A DNA stretch of 46,098 nt. It comes from an uncultured Campylobacter sp. Lineage in GTDB: Bacteria; Campylobacterota; Campylobacteria; Campylobacterales; Campylobacteraceae. The stretch spans positions 1 through 46,098 of the forward strand of contig NZ_CALIMS010000034.1 in NCBI RefSeq assembly GCF_938045345.1, read 5' to 3'. The position numbers and the translations under genes were made by a program. This document shows positions 8,149 through 17,169 of this stretch, piece by piece. Numbering within the stretch: position 1 is the first letter of the stretch; every line of letters begins with the position of its first letter. Under the pieces are notes generated by a model, which was not told where the DNA came from, searched no databases, and saw nothing but the letters and a program-made list of their open reading frames with translations.

Positions 8149-9729
8149 TTAGCTCTCGCTCGGGGTCAGCTCCTTGATGATGAGCTCGGGCGTGATCGTG
8201 CCGCGGAAGTTGTTTTTGCTAATCGTAAAGATCGCGTCCACTCGCTCGCCCGCGCGCGGCAAAAAGTCGTAGTTGAAAAACAGCGCCTCGACGCTGCCGC
8301 CGTTTTTATCAAGCGCCATTTTGATATGCTTGCCCTCCTTGCCGATCTCTCTGATATTGCGCGCGCGCGCGCCTTTGATACAAAAGAGCGGGCGCGGATT
8401 TTTCTGCCCGTACGGCTCGTAAAATTCTAAAATTTCAAGCAGCTCGAAGTCTATCTGCGACGCGTCCAGCTCGCCCAGCAGATCGTCTTGCGCGCTAAAA
8501 TCGCTCAGATCCTTAGGCGTGATACGCTCATTTACGCGCCGCTTAAACTCCTGAAGTAGCGCAGGATCGATCCCCACGCCCGCAGCGCCCTTGTGTCCGC
8601 CGAAGGTCGTTAAAATTTCGCTTTGCGAGGAGATCAGCTCTAAAATGTCAAATTTACCGATGCTGCGCGCGCTTCCTTTGGCGTGCGAGTCGCTTACGCT
8701 AAAGACGATCGCGGGCTTTTTGTAGGTCTTACTTAGGCGGCTTGCGACGATGCCGATGATCCCTTCGTGCCACTGCGGACCCCACACGACGATGACGTTG
8801 TCGCTTGGATCGACGCTTTTTACGATCTCGTCGTAGAGGCTTTTCTCCTCCTCTTTACGCGAGTTATTGATGGAATTTATCGTCTCTAGGTAGTGGTTTG
8901 CCTCTCTGATATTTTTGGCGCATAAAAAGTTATACGACATCGTCGCATCGTCCATCCGCCCCGTGCAGTTGATTAGCGGCGCGATCGTGTAGCTAATATC
9001 GTCGAATTCGAAGTGCTTTTTAAAATAATGCTCTTTAATCGCCTTGAAGCAGGCGCGGTTCGAGCTATTTAGCCGCTTGATGCCGAAGCGCAGCAGCGCG
9101 CGGTTCATATCGCGTAGCTCCATCATATCGGCGATTATGGCGATGATGAGGATATCCATCGAGCTTGCCATATCGTAGTTCACGCCGAGGGTTTCTTTTA
9201 GCGCGCCTACGAGATACCACGCTACCTGCGCGCCACAAATTTCGATATTTGGGAAGGTGCAGTCAGGCTGCTTCGGATTGATTATCGCATAAGCGCGCGG
9301 CAGCACGGGCGGAGGCATGTGATGATCGGTGATGATGAGATCGATCCCCTTTTGAGCGCAAATTTCGGCGGCTTCCGTCGCGGAGGTGCCGTTATCTACG
9401 GTAATGATGAGATCCACATCCTCAAGCTCTTCTATAATCTCGCTGTTTAGCCCGTATCCGTCGGTGAAGCGGTTTGGTATCTTAATAACGTACTCCGCGC
9501 CTATTTGATTGAAAAAATCGCTCATTATGACGGTGCTTACGATACCGTCGACGTCGTAATCGCCGACTACGGCTATGCGCTGGTTTTCTTCGATGGCAGT
9601 TTTTATGCGCAAAGCCGCCTTATAGGTATCTTTCAGATCGCAGGGTAAGGGAATTTCAGAAATTTTAGTATGCCGATCGTTCGCAAATCTCGATTTTAGA
9701 ATTTCCCTTATCTCATTTTTACCTAGCAT
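8149..9729 (-). CDS. recJ: Single-stranded-DNA-specific exonuclease RecJ
   Basis: RecJ is a 5'-3' single-strand DNA exonuclease acting in recombination and mismatch or base repair. The 526-residue protein shows the DHH phosphoesterase motifs: VGDYDVDG (motif I), TVDNGTS (motif II), ITDHHMPP (DHH, motif III) and an Asp in the ADMMELRDMNR region. The DHHA1 domain carries GGHKGAAGVGID, and an OB-fold-like C-terminal domain contains RPLFCIKGARARNIREIG. The length is typical for campylobacterial RecJ. The start overlaps the end of pyrG by 11 bases, and no strong ribosome binding site is seen, so translation is probably coupled to pyrG. Confidence 0.96.
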   Translation of the reverse strand: MLGKNEIREILKSRFANDRHTKISEIPLPCDLKDTYKAALRIKTAIEENQRIAVVGDYDVDGIVSTVIMSDFFNQIGAEYVIKIPNRFTDGYGLNSEIIEELEDVDLIITVDNGTSATEAAEICAQKGIDLIITDHHMPPPVLPRAYAIINPKQPDCTFPNIEICGAQVAWYLVGALKETLGVNYDMASSMDILIIAIIADMMELRDMNRALLRFGIKRLNSSNRACFKAIKEHYFKKHFEFDDISYTIAPLINCTGRMDDATMSYNFLCAKNIREANHYLETINSINNSRKEEEKSLYDEIVKSVDPSDNVIVVWGPQWHEGIIGIVASRLSKTYKKPAIVFSVSDSHAKGSARSIGKFDILELISSQSEILTTFGGHKGAAGVGIDPALLQEFKRRVNERITPKDLSDFSAQDDLLGELDASQIDFELLEILEFYEPYGQKNPRPLFCIKGARARNIREIGKEGKHIKMALDKNGGSVEALFFNYDFLPRAGERVDAIFTISKNNFRGTITPELIIKELTPSES

Positions 9730-11350
9730 TTTTTATAGATGCTTCGATAAAGCCCAAAATAGCGGGATTTGGGCGCACTAGACGGCTGGTAAATTCCGGG
9801 TGAAACTGCACGCCCAGAAAAAACGGATGGTTTTTTAGCTCGACCGCTTCGATAAGCCCGTCGCTCTCGCCGCAGACGATAAGACCGTGCTTTTCAAACT
9901 CGGCGCGGTACTTCGGATTGGCTTCGTAGCGGTGGCGGTGGCGCTCGCGGATGGTTTTTTGCTCGCCGTAAATTTTACCCAAAAGCGAGCCCTTTTTGAC
10001 GTCGCAGTCATAGCCGCCCAGCCGCATAGTGCCGCCCATAGGGGATTTGTGCGTGCGGATCTGCTTTTTGCCGCTTGCGTCGATAAAGCTATCGATGAGG
10101 TAGATCACCGGATCTTCGGTCTGCGGGTCAAATTCCGAGGAGTTAGCGTTTTTCAGTTTTAAGACATTGCGCGCAAACTCCACCATCGCAAGCTGCATCC
10201 CCAAGCAGATGCCCAAAAACGGCACCTTACGCACCCGCGCGTAGTTTATGGCTAAAATTTTACCCTCCACTCCGCGTGAGCCAAAGCCGCCCGCGACTAA
10301 AATTCCGTTTACGTCTCGGAAAATTTCATCTACATTACTCGCTTCAATTTTTTCACTATCTACCCACTTTAAATTTATCCGCGTATCAAGCGTAGCGCCC
10401 GCGTGGATGATTCCCTCGGTGAGGGATTTGTAGCTTTCTTTTAGATCGATATATTTGCCTACGAAAGCGATCGTGGTTTCGTTCGTAGGCACGATGACGC
10501 GCTTAACGAGGCTGTCCCAGTTGCTCATATCGACTTCGAGCTTGTTTAAGCTTAGAGTCTCTGCGATCGGCGTTAAAATATCCTGCTTCAAAAACGCAAG
10601 TGGGATCTGATAGATACTCGCGCTATCTGGGCTTTCGATGACGCAGTTTTTATCCACGCCGCAGCTTAGCGCGATCTTGTCTTTAAGCGCGCGATTTAGC
10701 GGCATTTCGGAGCGGCAGATTATCATATCGGGGCTGATACCGATGCGGCGCAGCTCGCCTACGCTGTGCTGCGTGGGCTTGGTCTTAAGCTCGCCCGCTA
10801 CCTTTATAAAAGGCACGAGCGTAAGGTGGATATTCATCGTATTTACCCTACCCAGCTCCACTCTCATCGCGCGGATCGCCTCTAAAAACGGTAGCCCCTC
10901 GATGTCGCCCACGGTGCCGCCGATCTCGACGATCAGCACGTCGTTGCCCTCGCCCGCCTTTTTTATGCGGCGTACGATCTCTCCTACGATGTGAGGGATC
11001 ACCTGGATCGTCTTGCCCAGATAATCGCCCCTGCGCTCCTTCTCGATGACGGAGCTGTAGACTTTGCCCGTGGTGAAGTTGTTGTCTTGGCTTAAATTTT
11101 CATCCAAGAACCGCTCATAATGCCCAAGATCCAGATCGGTCTCCGCGCCGTCGTCGGTGACGAAAACCTCTCCGTGCTCCAGCGGGCTCATGGTGCCCGG
11201 ATCGACGTTGATATAAGGATCCGCCTTTAATATGCGCACTTTAAGCCCAGCGTGCTTTAAAAGCGTCGCGATCGACGCCGCCGCAATACCCTTACCCAGC
11301 GAGCTCAGCACTCCGCCGGTGACGAAAATATATTTCGTTTGTTTTGCCAT
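9719..11350 (-). CDS. pyrG: CTP synthase
   Basis: PyrG makes CTP from UTP, ATP and glutamine in the cytosol. The 543-residue protein has the full two-domain form. The N-terminal synthase part begins TKYIFVTGGVLSSLGKGI and contains KADPYINVDPGTMSPLEHGE. The C-terminal class I glutamine amidotransferase part has the nucleophile Cys in GICLGMQLA and the His-Glu pair in VQFHPEF. AGGA lies 6 bases before the ATG and a TATAAT -10 box lies further upstream. It is the first gene of a two-gene pyrG-recJ unit, an order also seen in other campylobacters. Confidence 0.97.
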   Translation of the reverse strand: MAKQTKYIFVTGGVLSSLGKGIAAASIATLLKHAGLKVRILKADPYINVDPGTMSPLEHGEVFVTDDGAETDLDLGHYERFLDENLSQDNNFTTGKVYSSVIEKERRGDYLGKTIQVIPHIVGEIVRRIKKAGEGNDVLIVEIGGTVGDIEGLPFLEAIRAMRVELGRVNTMNIHLTLVPFIKVAGELKTKPTQHSVGELRRIGISPDMIICRSEMPLNRALKDKIALSCGVDKNCVIESPDSASIYQIPLAFLKQDILTPIAETLSLNKLEVDMSNWDSLVKRVIVPTNETTIAFVGKYIDLKESYKSLTEGIIHAGATLDTRINLKWVDSEKIEASNVDEIFRDVNGILVAGGFGSRGVEGKILAINYARVRKVPFLGICLGMQLAMVEFARNVLKLKNANSSEFDPQTEDPVIYLIDSFIDASGKKQIRTHKSPMGGTMRLGGYDCDVKKGSLLGKIYGEQKTIRERHRHRYEANPKYRAEFEKHGLIVCGESDGLIEAVELKNHPFFLGVQFHPEFTSRLVRPNPAILGFIEASIKNAR

Positions 11351-11382
11351 AAGTTTTCCTAAATTTTGATATTAATGCTACG

Positions 11383-11388
11383 ATTATA
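11383..11388 (-). promoter_or_regulatory. -10 box (TATAAT) of pyrG-recJ
   Basis: On the minus strand AGTTATAATCG lies about 33 bases before the pyrG ATG, in good -10 register for a short leader. Confidence 0.6.
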
Positions 11389-11487
11389 ACTTCTTTTAGG
11401 TTAAAGCACACTAAGCTAGAATTTGAAAATTTTAGAAATTTACGGCAAAATACGACCCAAATAAATTTTAAATTTAAAGGAGAGATG

Positions 11488-12936
11488 ATGAAAAAGATCA
11501 TCGCGGCTTTAGTGCTCATCGTAGCGCTTATAGTGGGCGTTTTTGTAGCGACAAAGGACGCTAAAACGGGAGTAGCTAAAAGTGTAAACGATAGCATAAC
11601 CAAAACGGTTGACGGTGCGGTCGGCAAGAGTGCCAGCGCGGCGATTGAGCAGCAGATTGCGGAATTTATCGCTAGAAACGAAATTTTCGAGACTAAGAGC
11701 GCTAAATTTTATCCGGGAGATAGCAACTCGAGCGGTTTTATCGAGGGCATAGTAAAAAAAGAGAAACTACAAAAAAGCCTTGCTGAAGGCTTTAGTAAGC
11801 TAAAGGAAAAAGCAGGCGCGCAAGATAGCAACGATACGGACGAGCCAGATCCTGCTAAAATTTTCCCGGAGGATTTTGCTTTTCGCTACGACTACACTAT
11901 CAAGCATAGCGTAAAAAACGCTGCGGATGGATTTGAGAGCGACGGAATTTTAACGATTAAGACTCCATATTACGCGGAGCCTTGCAAGAAGCTGTTTAAG
12001 ACTGACGCGCCGCTTAGCACGCATCTAAACTACGGACCTACAGAGGTTAAATTTAGCGCAAAGCTAGCCGATATAAATGTGCTAGAAGATGGCGGAATGG
12101 GACGTCTTGCAGGTCTTAGCCTAAACGGCACGAGCGATATGAGCGGCAAAACGATAAAAGCCTTGGGCTTTAAAATCGGTGAAATTTTTATAGACGACGG
12201 CAAGGATTCGGGTCTTGATATGAAGGATCTTATCTATGAGGCGAACTTTAAAAACGGTATCCAAGATCTAGACGATAATATAACCAAGCTCTTTTTGAAT
12301 GACATAGATTTTGCAGGCAGCACAAAAGAGCTCGTCGTAACTGTAGATAAGCAGCGCTTCGTCGTAGTTACAGATATGAACACGGAAGGTAGCTACCGCG
12401 TAAAAGATGGAATTTTAAATTTCAACGAAAGCGATAAAGCCCAAAGCCTAAAAATCGCCGACGTGCTAGTGCGAAACATCCATTTGGGCGTCGATACCAG
12501 CTTTAGCGCCGCACTTTTCGAAAAATATCTGTCTGTTATCTCAAATCCCCAAGAAGGCGAAAAATTAGCGGAAAATAAAGAGCTTTTTATGAAGCTGCTA
12601 AAAGATGATATGAAAATCAACGTGAATGATTTTTCGTTTGAAAATAGCCTCGGTAAGAAATTTGCTTTTAACGCAAGCGCGCTATTAGGCGGCTACATCG
12701 ACGAGACGCAGCTTTTTAAGCGTATGAGCTTGGACGGCAAAGCTACGATAAATACGACCATCACGGACTTCCTATCGCCTTATGACAGCTTGCGCGATTT
12801 TGCGCCTATGGCGGAAGTTTACGGCTCGCAGTTTCTTAAGCCTGATGGAGATGGGGTTAAGATGGAGTTTAGCTTCGATAAGGCAAGCAACTCTATGATC
12901 TTAAACGGAAAGCCTATCCCGCTACCGCACAATTAA
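11488..12936 (+). CDS. DUF945-like (YdgA-type) membrane-anchored periplasmic protein
   Basis: The 482-residue protein starts with a signal anchor (IIAALVLIVALIVGVFVATKD) and is then hydrophilic and rich in short beta-type repeats, like the DUF945/YdgA family of predicted periplasmic proteins of unknown role. Late blocks such as SVISNPQEGEKLAENKELFM, NDFSFENSLGKKFAFNASAL and LDGKATINTTI fit that family. The upstream ATG at 11485 leaves only 2 bases after GGAG, so I prefer the second ATG at 11488 (5-base spacing). It stands alone, divergent from pyrG, and is closed by a strong terminator. The family match is by pattern recognition and is moderate. Confidence 0.7.
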   Translation: MKKIIAALVLIVALIVGVFVATKDAKTGVAKSVNDSITKTVDGAVGKSASAAIEQQIAEFIARNEIFETKSAKFYPGDSNSSGFIEGIVKKEKLQKSLAEGFSKLKEKAGAQDSNDTDEPDPAKIFPEDFAFRYDYTIKHSVKNAADGFESDGILTIKTPYYAEPCKKLFKTDAPLSTHLNYGPTEVKFSAKLADINVLEDGGMGRLAGLSLNGTSDMSGKTIKALGFKIGEIFIDDGKDSGLDMKDLIYEANFKNGIQDLDDNITKLFLNDIDFAGSTKELVVTVDKQRFVVVTDMNTEGSYRVKDGILNFNESDKAQSLKIADVLVRNIHLGVDTSFSAALFEKYLSVISNPQEGEKLAENKELFMKLLKDDMKINVNDFSFENSLGKKFAFNASALLGGYIDETQLFKRMSLDGKATINTTITDFLSPYDSLRDFAPMAEVYGSQFLKPDGDGVKMEFSFDKASNSMILNGKPIPLPHN

Positions 12937-12944
12937 ATTTTTAA

Positions 12945-12986
12945 GCTTTGCGGGCAAATTTTAAACCTGCTCGCAAAGCCCTTTTT
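12945..12986 (+). terminator. Rho-independent terminator after the DUF945-like gene
   Basis: GCTTTGCGGGCA (12945-12956) pairs over 12 bp, with one G-U pair, with TGCTCGCAAAGC (12968-12979). The stem is followed by CCTTTTT. It begins 8 bases after the stop codon. Confidence 0.85.
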
Positions 12987-13163
12987 ATTTCTTGCTTTTT
13001 CGGCGCAGAATTTCGTGAGACTCCACTCAAATTTTTCCCTGTAAAATTCCGCGGCGCCACCATAAAATTCCGCTCGAATTTTACCGCATCATTGCCGCCC
13101 GCTTCGTTAAATTTTAAAATCTATAAGCCAAAATAATGACAGATAGACTTAAGCAATTTTGGC
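12987..13163. other. Intergenic stretch with degenerate AAATTCCGC repeats
   Basis: Between the terminator and the nrdA promoter there is no supportable gene. The words GTAAAATTCCGC, ATAAAATTCCGC and GAATTTTACCGC recur about every 20-30 bases around 13040-13110 and resemble the degenerate repeats near 23.9 and 30.2 kb. Confidence 0.4.
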
Positions 13164-13169
13164 TATAAT
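13164..13169 (+). promoter_or_regulatory. -10 box (TATAAT) of nrdA
   Basis: TTTTGGCTATAATGCG is a strong campylobacterial -10. It predicts a 5' leader of about 130 bases before nrdA. Confidence 0.7.
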
Positions 13170-13188
13170 GCGCGATTTTGCAGCGCAG

Positions 13189-13280
13189 TTAGCGTAAATT
13201 TAAAAGACGGCGGATTATGAGCGGCATTTATTACGCCGCCTCTTTTGACGACGTATTTTATATTGGGAAACTAACGCTAA
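13189..13280 (+). ncRNA. Structured nrdA leader with nested stems and possible leader peptide
   Basis: The predicted 5' leader folds as an outer stem TTAGCGT (13189-13195) with ACGCTAA (13274-13280). Inside it is an 11-bp hairpin with one bulged C: 13202-13213 (AAAAGACGGCGG) with 13236-13246 (CCGCCTCTTTT). A 25-codon frame from ATG 13217 to TAA 13294 (MSGIYYAASFDDVFYIG...) runs through the loop and 3' arm, but it has no convincing ribosome binding site. I know no named riboswitch that matches. The element could be an attenuator, a protein-binding leader or chance. Confidence 0.4.
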
Positions 13281-13309
13281 ATTTGCATTTTTAAATTTCA
13301 AGGAACGAT

Positions 13310-15682
13310 ATGAAAGTAATCAAACGCAACGGCAGAACCGAGGAACTTGACGTAAGCAAGATCAAAAAGTACACGAGCGAGGCAGTGGAGGGTCTGGAAA
13401 ACGTAAGCCTTAGCGAGCTTGAGGTGGACGCAAAGATCCAGTTTCGAGATATGATCACCACTGAAGAGATCCAGCAAACCCTCATCAAAACCGCAGTCGA
13501 GAAGATCGACGTGGATCGCCCGACCTGGACCTTCGTCGCCGCGCGGTTATTTTTATACGATCTGTATCACAAAGTAACGGGCTTTAGCGGCTACAACAGC
13601 CTGGGGGATTACTTCGCTCGCGGCGAGGCGGCGGGTCGCATAATGCTCGGCTTAAAGGAAAAATACGATCTTGAGGATCTAAATTCTTATTTGCAGCCGC
13701 AGCGCGATTTGCAGTTTAATTACCTCGGCATCAAGACGCTTTACGATCGCTACCTCATCAAGGATAAAAGCGGCGCGCCGATCGAGCTTCCGCAGCAGAT
13801 GTTTATGGCGATCGCGATGTTCCTTGCGCAAAACGAGCTTGACTGTCAGAGCTGGGCGAAGAAATTTTACGATCTCATATCTAAATTTGAAGTTATGCTC
13901 GCTACTCCAACGCTCTCAAACGCCCGCACGACGCGCCATCAGCTAAGCAGCTGCTACGTGGGCTCCACGCCCGATAATATCGAAGGAATTTTCGATAGTT
14001 ACAAGGAGATGGCGCTTCTGAGCAAATTCGGCGGCGGTATCGGCTGGGACTGGTGCAAGGTGCGCGCGATGGGCGGCAGCATCGACGGGCATAAAAACGC
14101 CGCGGGCGGCATCATACCGTTTTTAAAGATTACCAACGACATCGCAGTCGCCGTCGATCAGCTAGGCACGCGCAAGGGCGCTATCGCCGTGTATATCGAG
14201 CCGTGGCATATGGACGTGAGCGACTTCCTCGATCTGCGCAAAAACTCGGGCGAGGAGAGGCGCCGCGCGCATGAAATTTTCCCCGCGCTGTGGATAAACG
14301 ATCTGTTTATGAAAAGGCTTCAAAACGGCGGCAAGTGGACGCTCTTCGATCCTGCAGAAGTAAGCGATCTGAGCGATCTATATGGCGCGGAATTTGAAGC
14401 GCGCTACGAGCAGTACGAGGCTGACGATAAAATTTCAAAATCTACGATCCTGGCAAAGGAGCTTTGGAAGAAAATTTTAACTAGCTATTTTGAGACGGGA
14501 ATGCCCTTTTTATGCTTCAAAGATAACGCCAACCGCATCAATCCAAACGCGCATCAAGGCCTGATTCGAAGCTCAAATTTATGCACCGAGATCTTTCAAA
14601 ACACGGCGCCGAACCACTACAAAATCAAAGTCGTATTTGCCGACGGCGACGAGAAGCTGTTTGAGGAAAACGAAGATGTGGCGACCGACGCGGGCATCGT
14701 AAAAAAGGCGAAAAAGATCACCGCGCTAGACACGCTGGGCGGCAAAGAAATTTTTATCGTGGAAAAAGGCTGCAGCGAGGGTGCGACGGCGGTTTGCAAC
14801 CTCGCAAGCGTAAATTTAAGCAAAATCAATAGCCGCGAAGAGATAGCTCGCGTGATGCCGATCGCCGTGCGGATGCTCGATAACGTCATCGATCTAAATT
14901 TTTACCCGCACGCCAAGGTCAAACACACCAATCTAAAAACCCGCGCGATAGGGCTCGGCGTAATGGGCGAGGCGCAGATGCTTGCCGAGCGCGGCGTGAA
15001 GTGGGGCAGCTATGAGCACTTCGAGCTGATCGATAGGATAATGGAAAACGTGAGCTTTAACGCGATCAAGGCAAGTTCAAATTTAGCCGTAGAAAAGGGC
15101 AGATACCCTGATTTCGCGGGCTCGAAGTGGAGCGAAGGAATTTTCCCGATCGATTTGGCGAACGAAAACGCTAAGGCACTCGTTAAGCGCGGCGGGCTTT
15201 TTGAGCAGAGCGGCTGCGACTGGGACGGACTGCGCGAGAAAGTAAAGCGCGACGGCATGCGAAACGGCTACCTGATGGCGATCGCGCCGACATCGAGTAT
15301 CAGCATACTCGTAGGCACCACGCAGACGATCGAGCCGGTGTATAAGCGCAAATGGTTCGAGCACAACCTAAGCGGCATGATCCCGGTCGTCGTACCGAAT
15401 TTAAGCCCGAAAACGTGGCAGGCGTACGTACCTGCGTACGAGCTCGATCAGCGCCTACTCGTAAAAGCAGGCGCCATCCGCCAAAAATGGATCGATCAAG
15501 GTCAGAGCCTAAATATCTTCATGAGCCTAGATAAGGCAAGCGGCGGTTATCTGAGCGAAATTTACACGCTCGCGTGGCAGCTGGGGCTAAAATCGACCTA
15601 CTACCTGCGCTCCGAAAGCCCAGATAGTGAGAAGCTAAACAACGTCGCGGACCGCTCGATCGAGTGTGAGGGGTGTCAGTAA
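13310..15682 (+). CDS. nrdA: Ribonucleoside-diphosphate reductase class Ia, alpha subunit
   Basis: NrdA reduces ribonucleoside diphosphates to deoxy forms with the NrdB radical subunit. The 790-residue protein opens with an ATP-cone regulatory domain (MKVIKRNGRTEELDVSKIKK). It carries the redox Cys in LSSCYVGS, the active-site set in RSSNLCTEIFQ (Asn, Cys, Glu), the partner Cys in TAVCNLASVNLS, and the C-terminal CEGC pair that is re-reduced by thioredoxin or glutaredoxin. All catalytic residues appear present. AAGGA lies 6 bases before the ATG. nrdB is not in the following sequence, so the two subunits are encoded apart. Expression may be affected by the folded leader. Confidence 0.97.
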   Translation: MKVIKRNGRTEELDVSKIKKYTSEAVEGLENVSLSELEVDAKIQFRDMITTEEIQQTLIKTAVEKIDVDRPTWTFVAARLFLYDLYHKVTGFSGYNSLGDYFARGEAAGRIMLGLKEKYDLEDLNSYLQPQRDLQFNYLGIKTLYDRYLIKDKSGAPIELPQQMFMAIAMFLAQNELDCQSWAKKFYDLISKFEVMLATPTLSNARTTRHQLSSCYVGSTPDNIEGIFDSYKEMALLSKFGGGIGWDWCKVRAMGGSIDGHKNAAGGIIPFLKITNDIAVAVDQLGTRKGAIAVYIEPWHMDVSDFLDLRKNSGEERRRAHEIFPALWINDLFMKRLQNGGKWTLFDPAEVSDLSDLYGAEFEARYEQYEADDKISKSTILAKELWKKILTSYFETGMPFLCFKDNANRINPNAHQGLIRSSNLCTEIFQNTAPNHYKIKVVFADGDEKLFEENEDVATDAGIVKKAKKITALDTLGGKEIFIVEKGCSEGATAVCNLASVNLSKINSREEIARVMPIAVRMLDNVIDLNFYPHAKVKHTNLKTRAIGLGVMGEAQMLAERGVKWGSYEHFELIDRIMENVSFNAIKASSNLAVEKGRYPDFAGSKWSEGIFPIDLANENAKALVKRGGLFEQSGCDWDGLREKVKRDGMRNGYLMAIAPTSSISILVGTTQTIEPVYKRKWFEHNLSGMIPVVVPNLSPKTWQAYVPAYELDQRLLVKAGAIRQKWIDQGQSLNIFMSLDKASGGYLSEIYTLAWQLGLKSTYYLRSESPDSEKLNNVADRSIECEGCQ

Positions 15683-15736
15683 AATACGGCGGCGCTATGG
15701 TTGAATATGAAATTTGAAAAATTTTGAAATTTTTAA

Positions 15737-15773
15737 GAGCCGCTATAAAATTTTTGTAAAATTTAAGCGGCTC
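15737..15773 (-). terminator. Hairpin serving as terminator of the DUF3137-like gene (and facing nrdA)
   Basis: GAGCCGCT (15737-15744) pairs perfectly with AGCGGCTC (15766-15773), and the AT-rich inner bases can extend the stem. On the minus strand the stem is followed by TTAAAAATTT. The element lies in the convergent gap between nrdA and the next gene. Confidence 0.55.
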
Positions 15774-15916
15774 AGGTCGATAGCAAAGCGAAAGCGCTTA
15801 TTAAAGAATTCCTTGCCTTTCGAAGTAGTTTGATTTAATAACGGACGAGCAAAAAAGCGCAGCCTTCGCAAGAACCAAATTGTTTCAACGGCGCTCGCTC
15901 AAATTTAAAGCGTAGA

Positions 15917-16831
15917 TTATTCCACCTGCCCGAGCTTTTTGAGATAGGCAAAAATTTTAGCGATCTCGATCATTTTATTTAGGCTTTCGAGCAGCTTCGC
16001 GCTTTGCGAGCTCGGCGCAGATTTGAAAATTTCGCTATTTTCAACGCCGATTACGAGGCTGTTTTCGCCCAAATAGAGCTCGGTTTTACCGAACAAATTT
16101 AGAGTGATCGTCTGCATATTTTCTAAAATTTTTTTGTTTTGCAAAAATGCGGCGGCGGCGGGGTTGTTTAGATATACGTCAAACGACGCGCTTAAATGGG
16201 GGCTATCTTTGAGCAGCTTCAGATCCGATGCGCCGAATATAAATTCTCCGCGCGGCACAACTAAAATTTTACTATCGAAAGTCTCGCTAAAATCAAATTT
16301 CGCAAAAAGCCCGTCGAAGATCGCGGTATCGTCTTTTTTTTTAAGATGCAGAATTTTATCCAGCTCAAATACCCGATCCTCTCTATTTTTATCGAAGTCG
16401 CGGCTTAGGCAGATGTCGCCTATTTTTATGCTGAATTCGGGCGTCTTGCCCACTATCGCATGCTTGCAAGTGCATAAATTTGCCTCTTTGCGGAGCGGAT
16501 TTTTGTAAATTTCATCGAGCAAAAACGCGCCGAAGGGCTGAAAGGTAAGGCGCAGCTCCTTTGCGATCCAAAGCAAAAATTCGTTTTTGAAGGCCTCTTC
16601 GCTGAGCGTTTCAAATTTACGCGAAATGCGCATGGCTAGATATTTGTAAGCAGGATAAGCAAGAGCTAGCAACACTAATAAAAACAGGAATGAGAAATCT
16701 CCAAAATCCTTGCGCATAGCAATAAACAGCGCCAGCACCACCACCGCCACGCCGCCACGCGCCTTCCAAAGCGCCACATTGCGCGCTCCATCTAGTTTTT
16801 GCTTTTTTAATTCGTAAGAAACAAGGCTCAT
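15917..16831 (-). CDS. DUF3137-like membrane protein
   Basis: The 304-residue protein has two adjacent hydrophobic segments near the N terminus (GGVAVVVLALFIAM and FLFLLVLLALAYPAYKYLAM). A cytosolic domain follows with the order expected of the DUF3137 family: a FDGLFAKFDF-like core, KILVVPR, and a helical tail containing KLLESLNKMIEIAKIFAYL. No catalytic motif is visible and the family function is unknown. A TATAAT box lies 31 bases before the ATG. The gene is monocistronic, between the nrdA terminator and the immunity array. The family assignment is by pattern and is moderate. Confidence 0.7.
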   Translation of the reverse strand: MSLVSYELKKQKLDGARNVALWKARGGVAVVVLALFIAMRKDFGDFSFLFLLVLLALAYPAYKYLAMRISRKFETLSEEAFKNEFLLWIAKELRLTFQPFGAFLLDEIYKNPLRKEANLCTCKHAIVGKTPEFSIKIGDICLSRDFDKNREDRVFELDKILHLKKKDDTAIFDGLFAKFDFSETFDSKILVVPRGEFIFGASDLKLLKDSPHLSASFDVYLNNPAAAAFLQNKKILENMQTITLNLFGKTELYLGENSLVIGVENSEIFKSAPSSQSAKLLESLNKMIEIAKIFAYLKKLGQVE

Positions 16832-16861
16832 CGCTATCCCCGTGAGTGAAATTTGACGCTC

Positions 16862-16867
16862 ATTATA
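16862..16867 (-). promoter_or_regulatory. -10 box (TATAAT) of the DUF3137-like gene
   Basis: On the minus strand TTTTTCGCTATAATGAGC lies 31 bases upstream of the ATG at 16831. Confidence 0.6.
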
Positions 16868-16908
16868 GCGAAAAATGGGATTAAATCAAGCCATATGATA
16901 AGCGTGTC

Positions 16909-16938
16909 GCTATTTATAAGGTGGGTTTTATAAATAGC
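16909..16938. repeat. Perfect 11-bp inverted repeat over the stop of the last array gene
   Basis: GCTATTTATAA (16909-16919) and TTATAAATAGC (16928-16938) form a perfect hairpin with an 8-base loop. It spans the last codons and stop of the final gene of the immunity array and lies about 45 bases from the promoter of the next gene. No T-run follows, so a factor-dependent or mRNA-end-protecting role is possible. Confidence 0.5.
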
Positions 16939-17150
16939 TCAAAAGCATAGAAATCGCCGTCTTTTTCTTTACATTTTACAATATCGCCCTGTTTGAATTC
17001 TAAAATTTCATCCAGTTCGGATTCAAATTTCGTCGTATCGATAATTTTAAAAATATATTGCGCGATTTGAACAGCCTTTACCAAGCGCCATACATCGATA
17101 TCTTCATTCAAAATTTTTATAAAAATTTCTTTATCGGTCGCGCTCGTCAT
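16914..17150 (-). CDS. Small immunity-like protein (WRxVxA...FxxGDxV pattern)
   Basis: This 78-residue protein is the last gene of the array. It contains DVWRLVKAVQIAQYIFKII followed by EILEFKQGDIVKCKEKDGDF. I associate this layout (a Trp-Arg motif, then a Phe-x-x-Gly-Asp-x-Val motif) with short immunity-type proteins in poly-immunity loci. The ribosome binding site is weak. The gene follows its upstream neighbour after a 19-base gap. No partner toxin is present. The immunity role is inferred from motif and context; the open frame and compact spacing are what the sequence shows. Confidence 0.6.
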   Translation of the reverse strand: MTSATDKEIFIKILNEDIDVWRLVKAVQIAQYIFKIIDTTKFESELDEILEFKQGDIVKCKEKDGDFYAFELFIKPTL

Positions 17151-17169
17151 ATTAAATCTTTCTGCCCGG

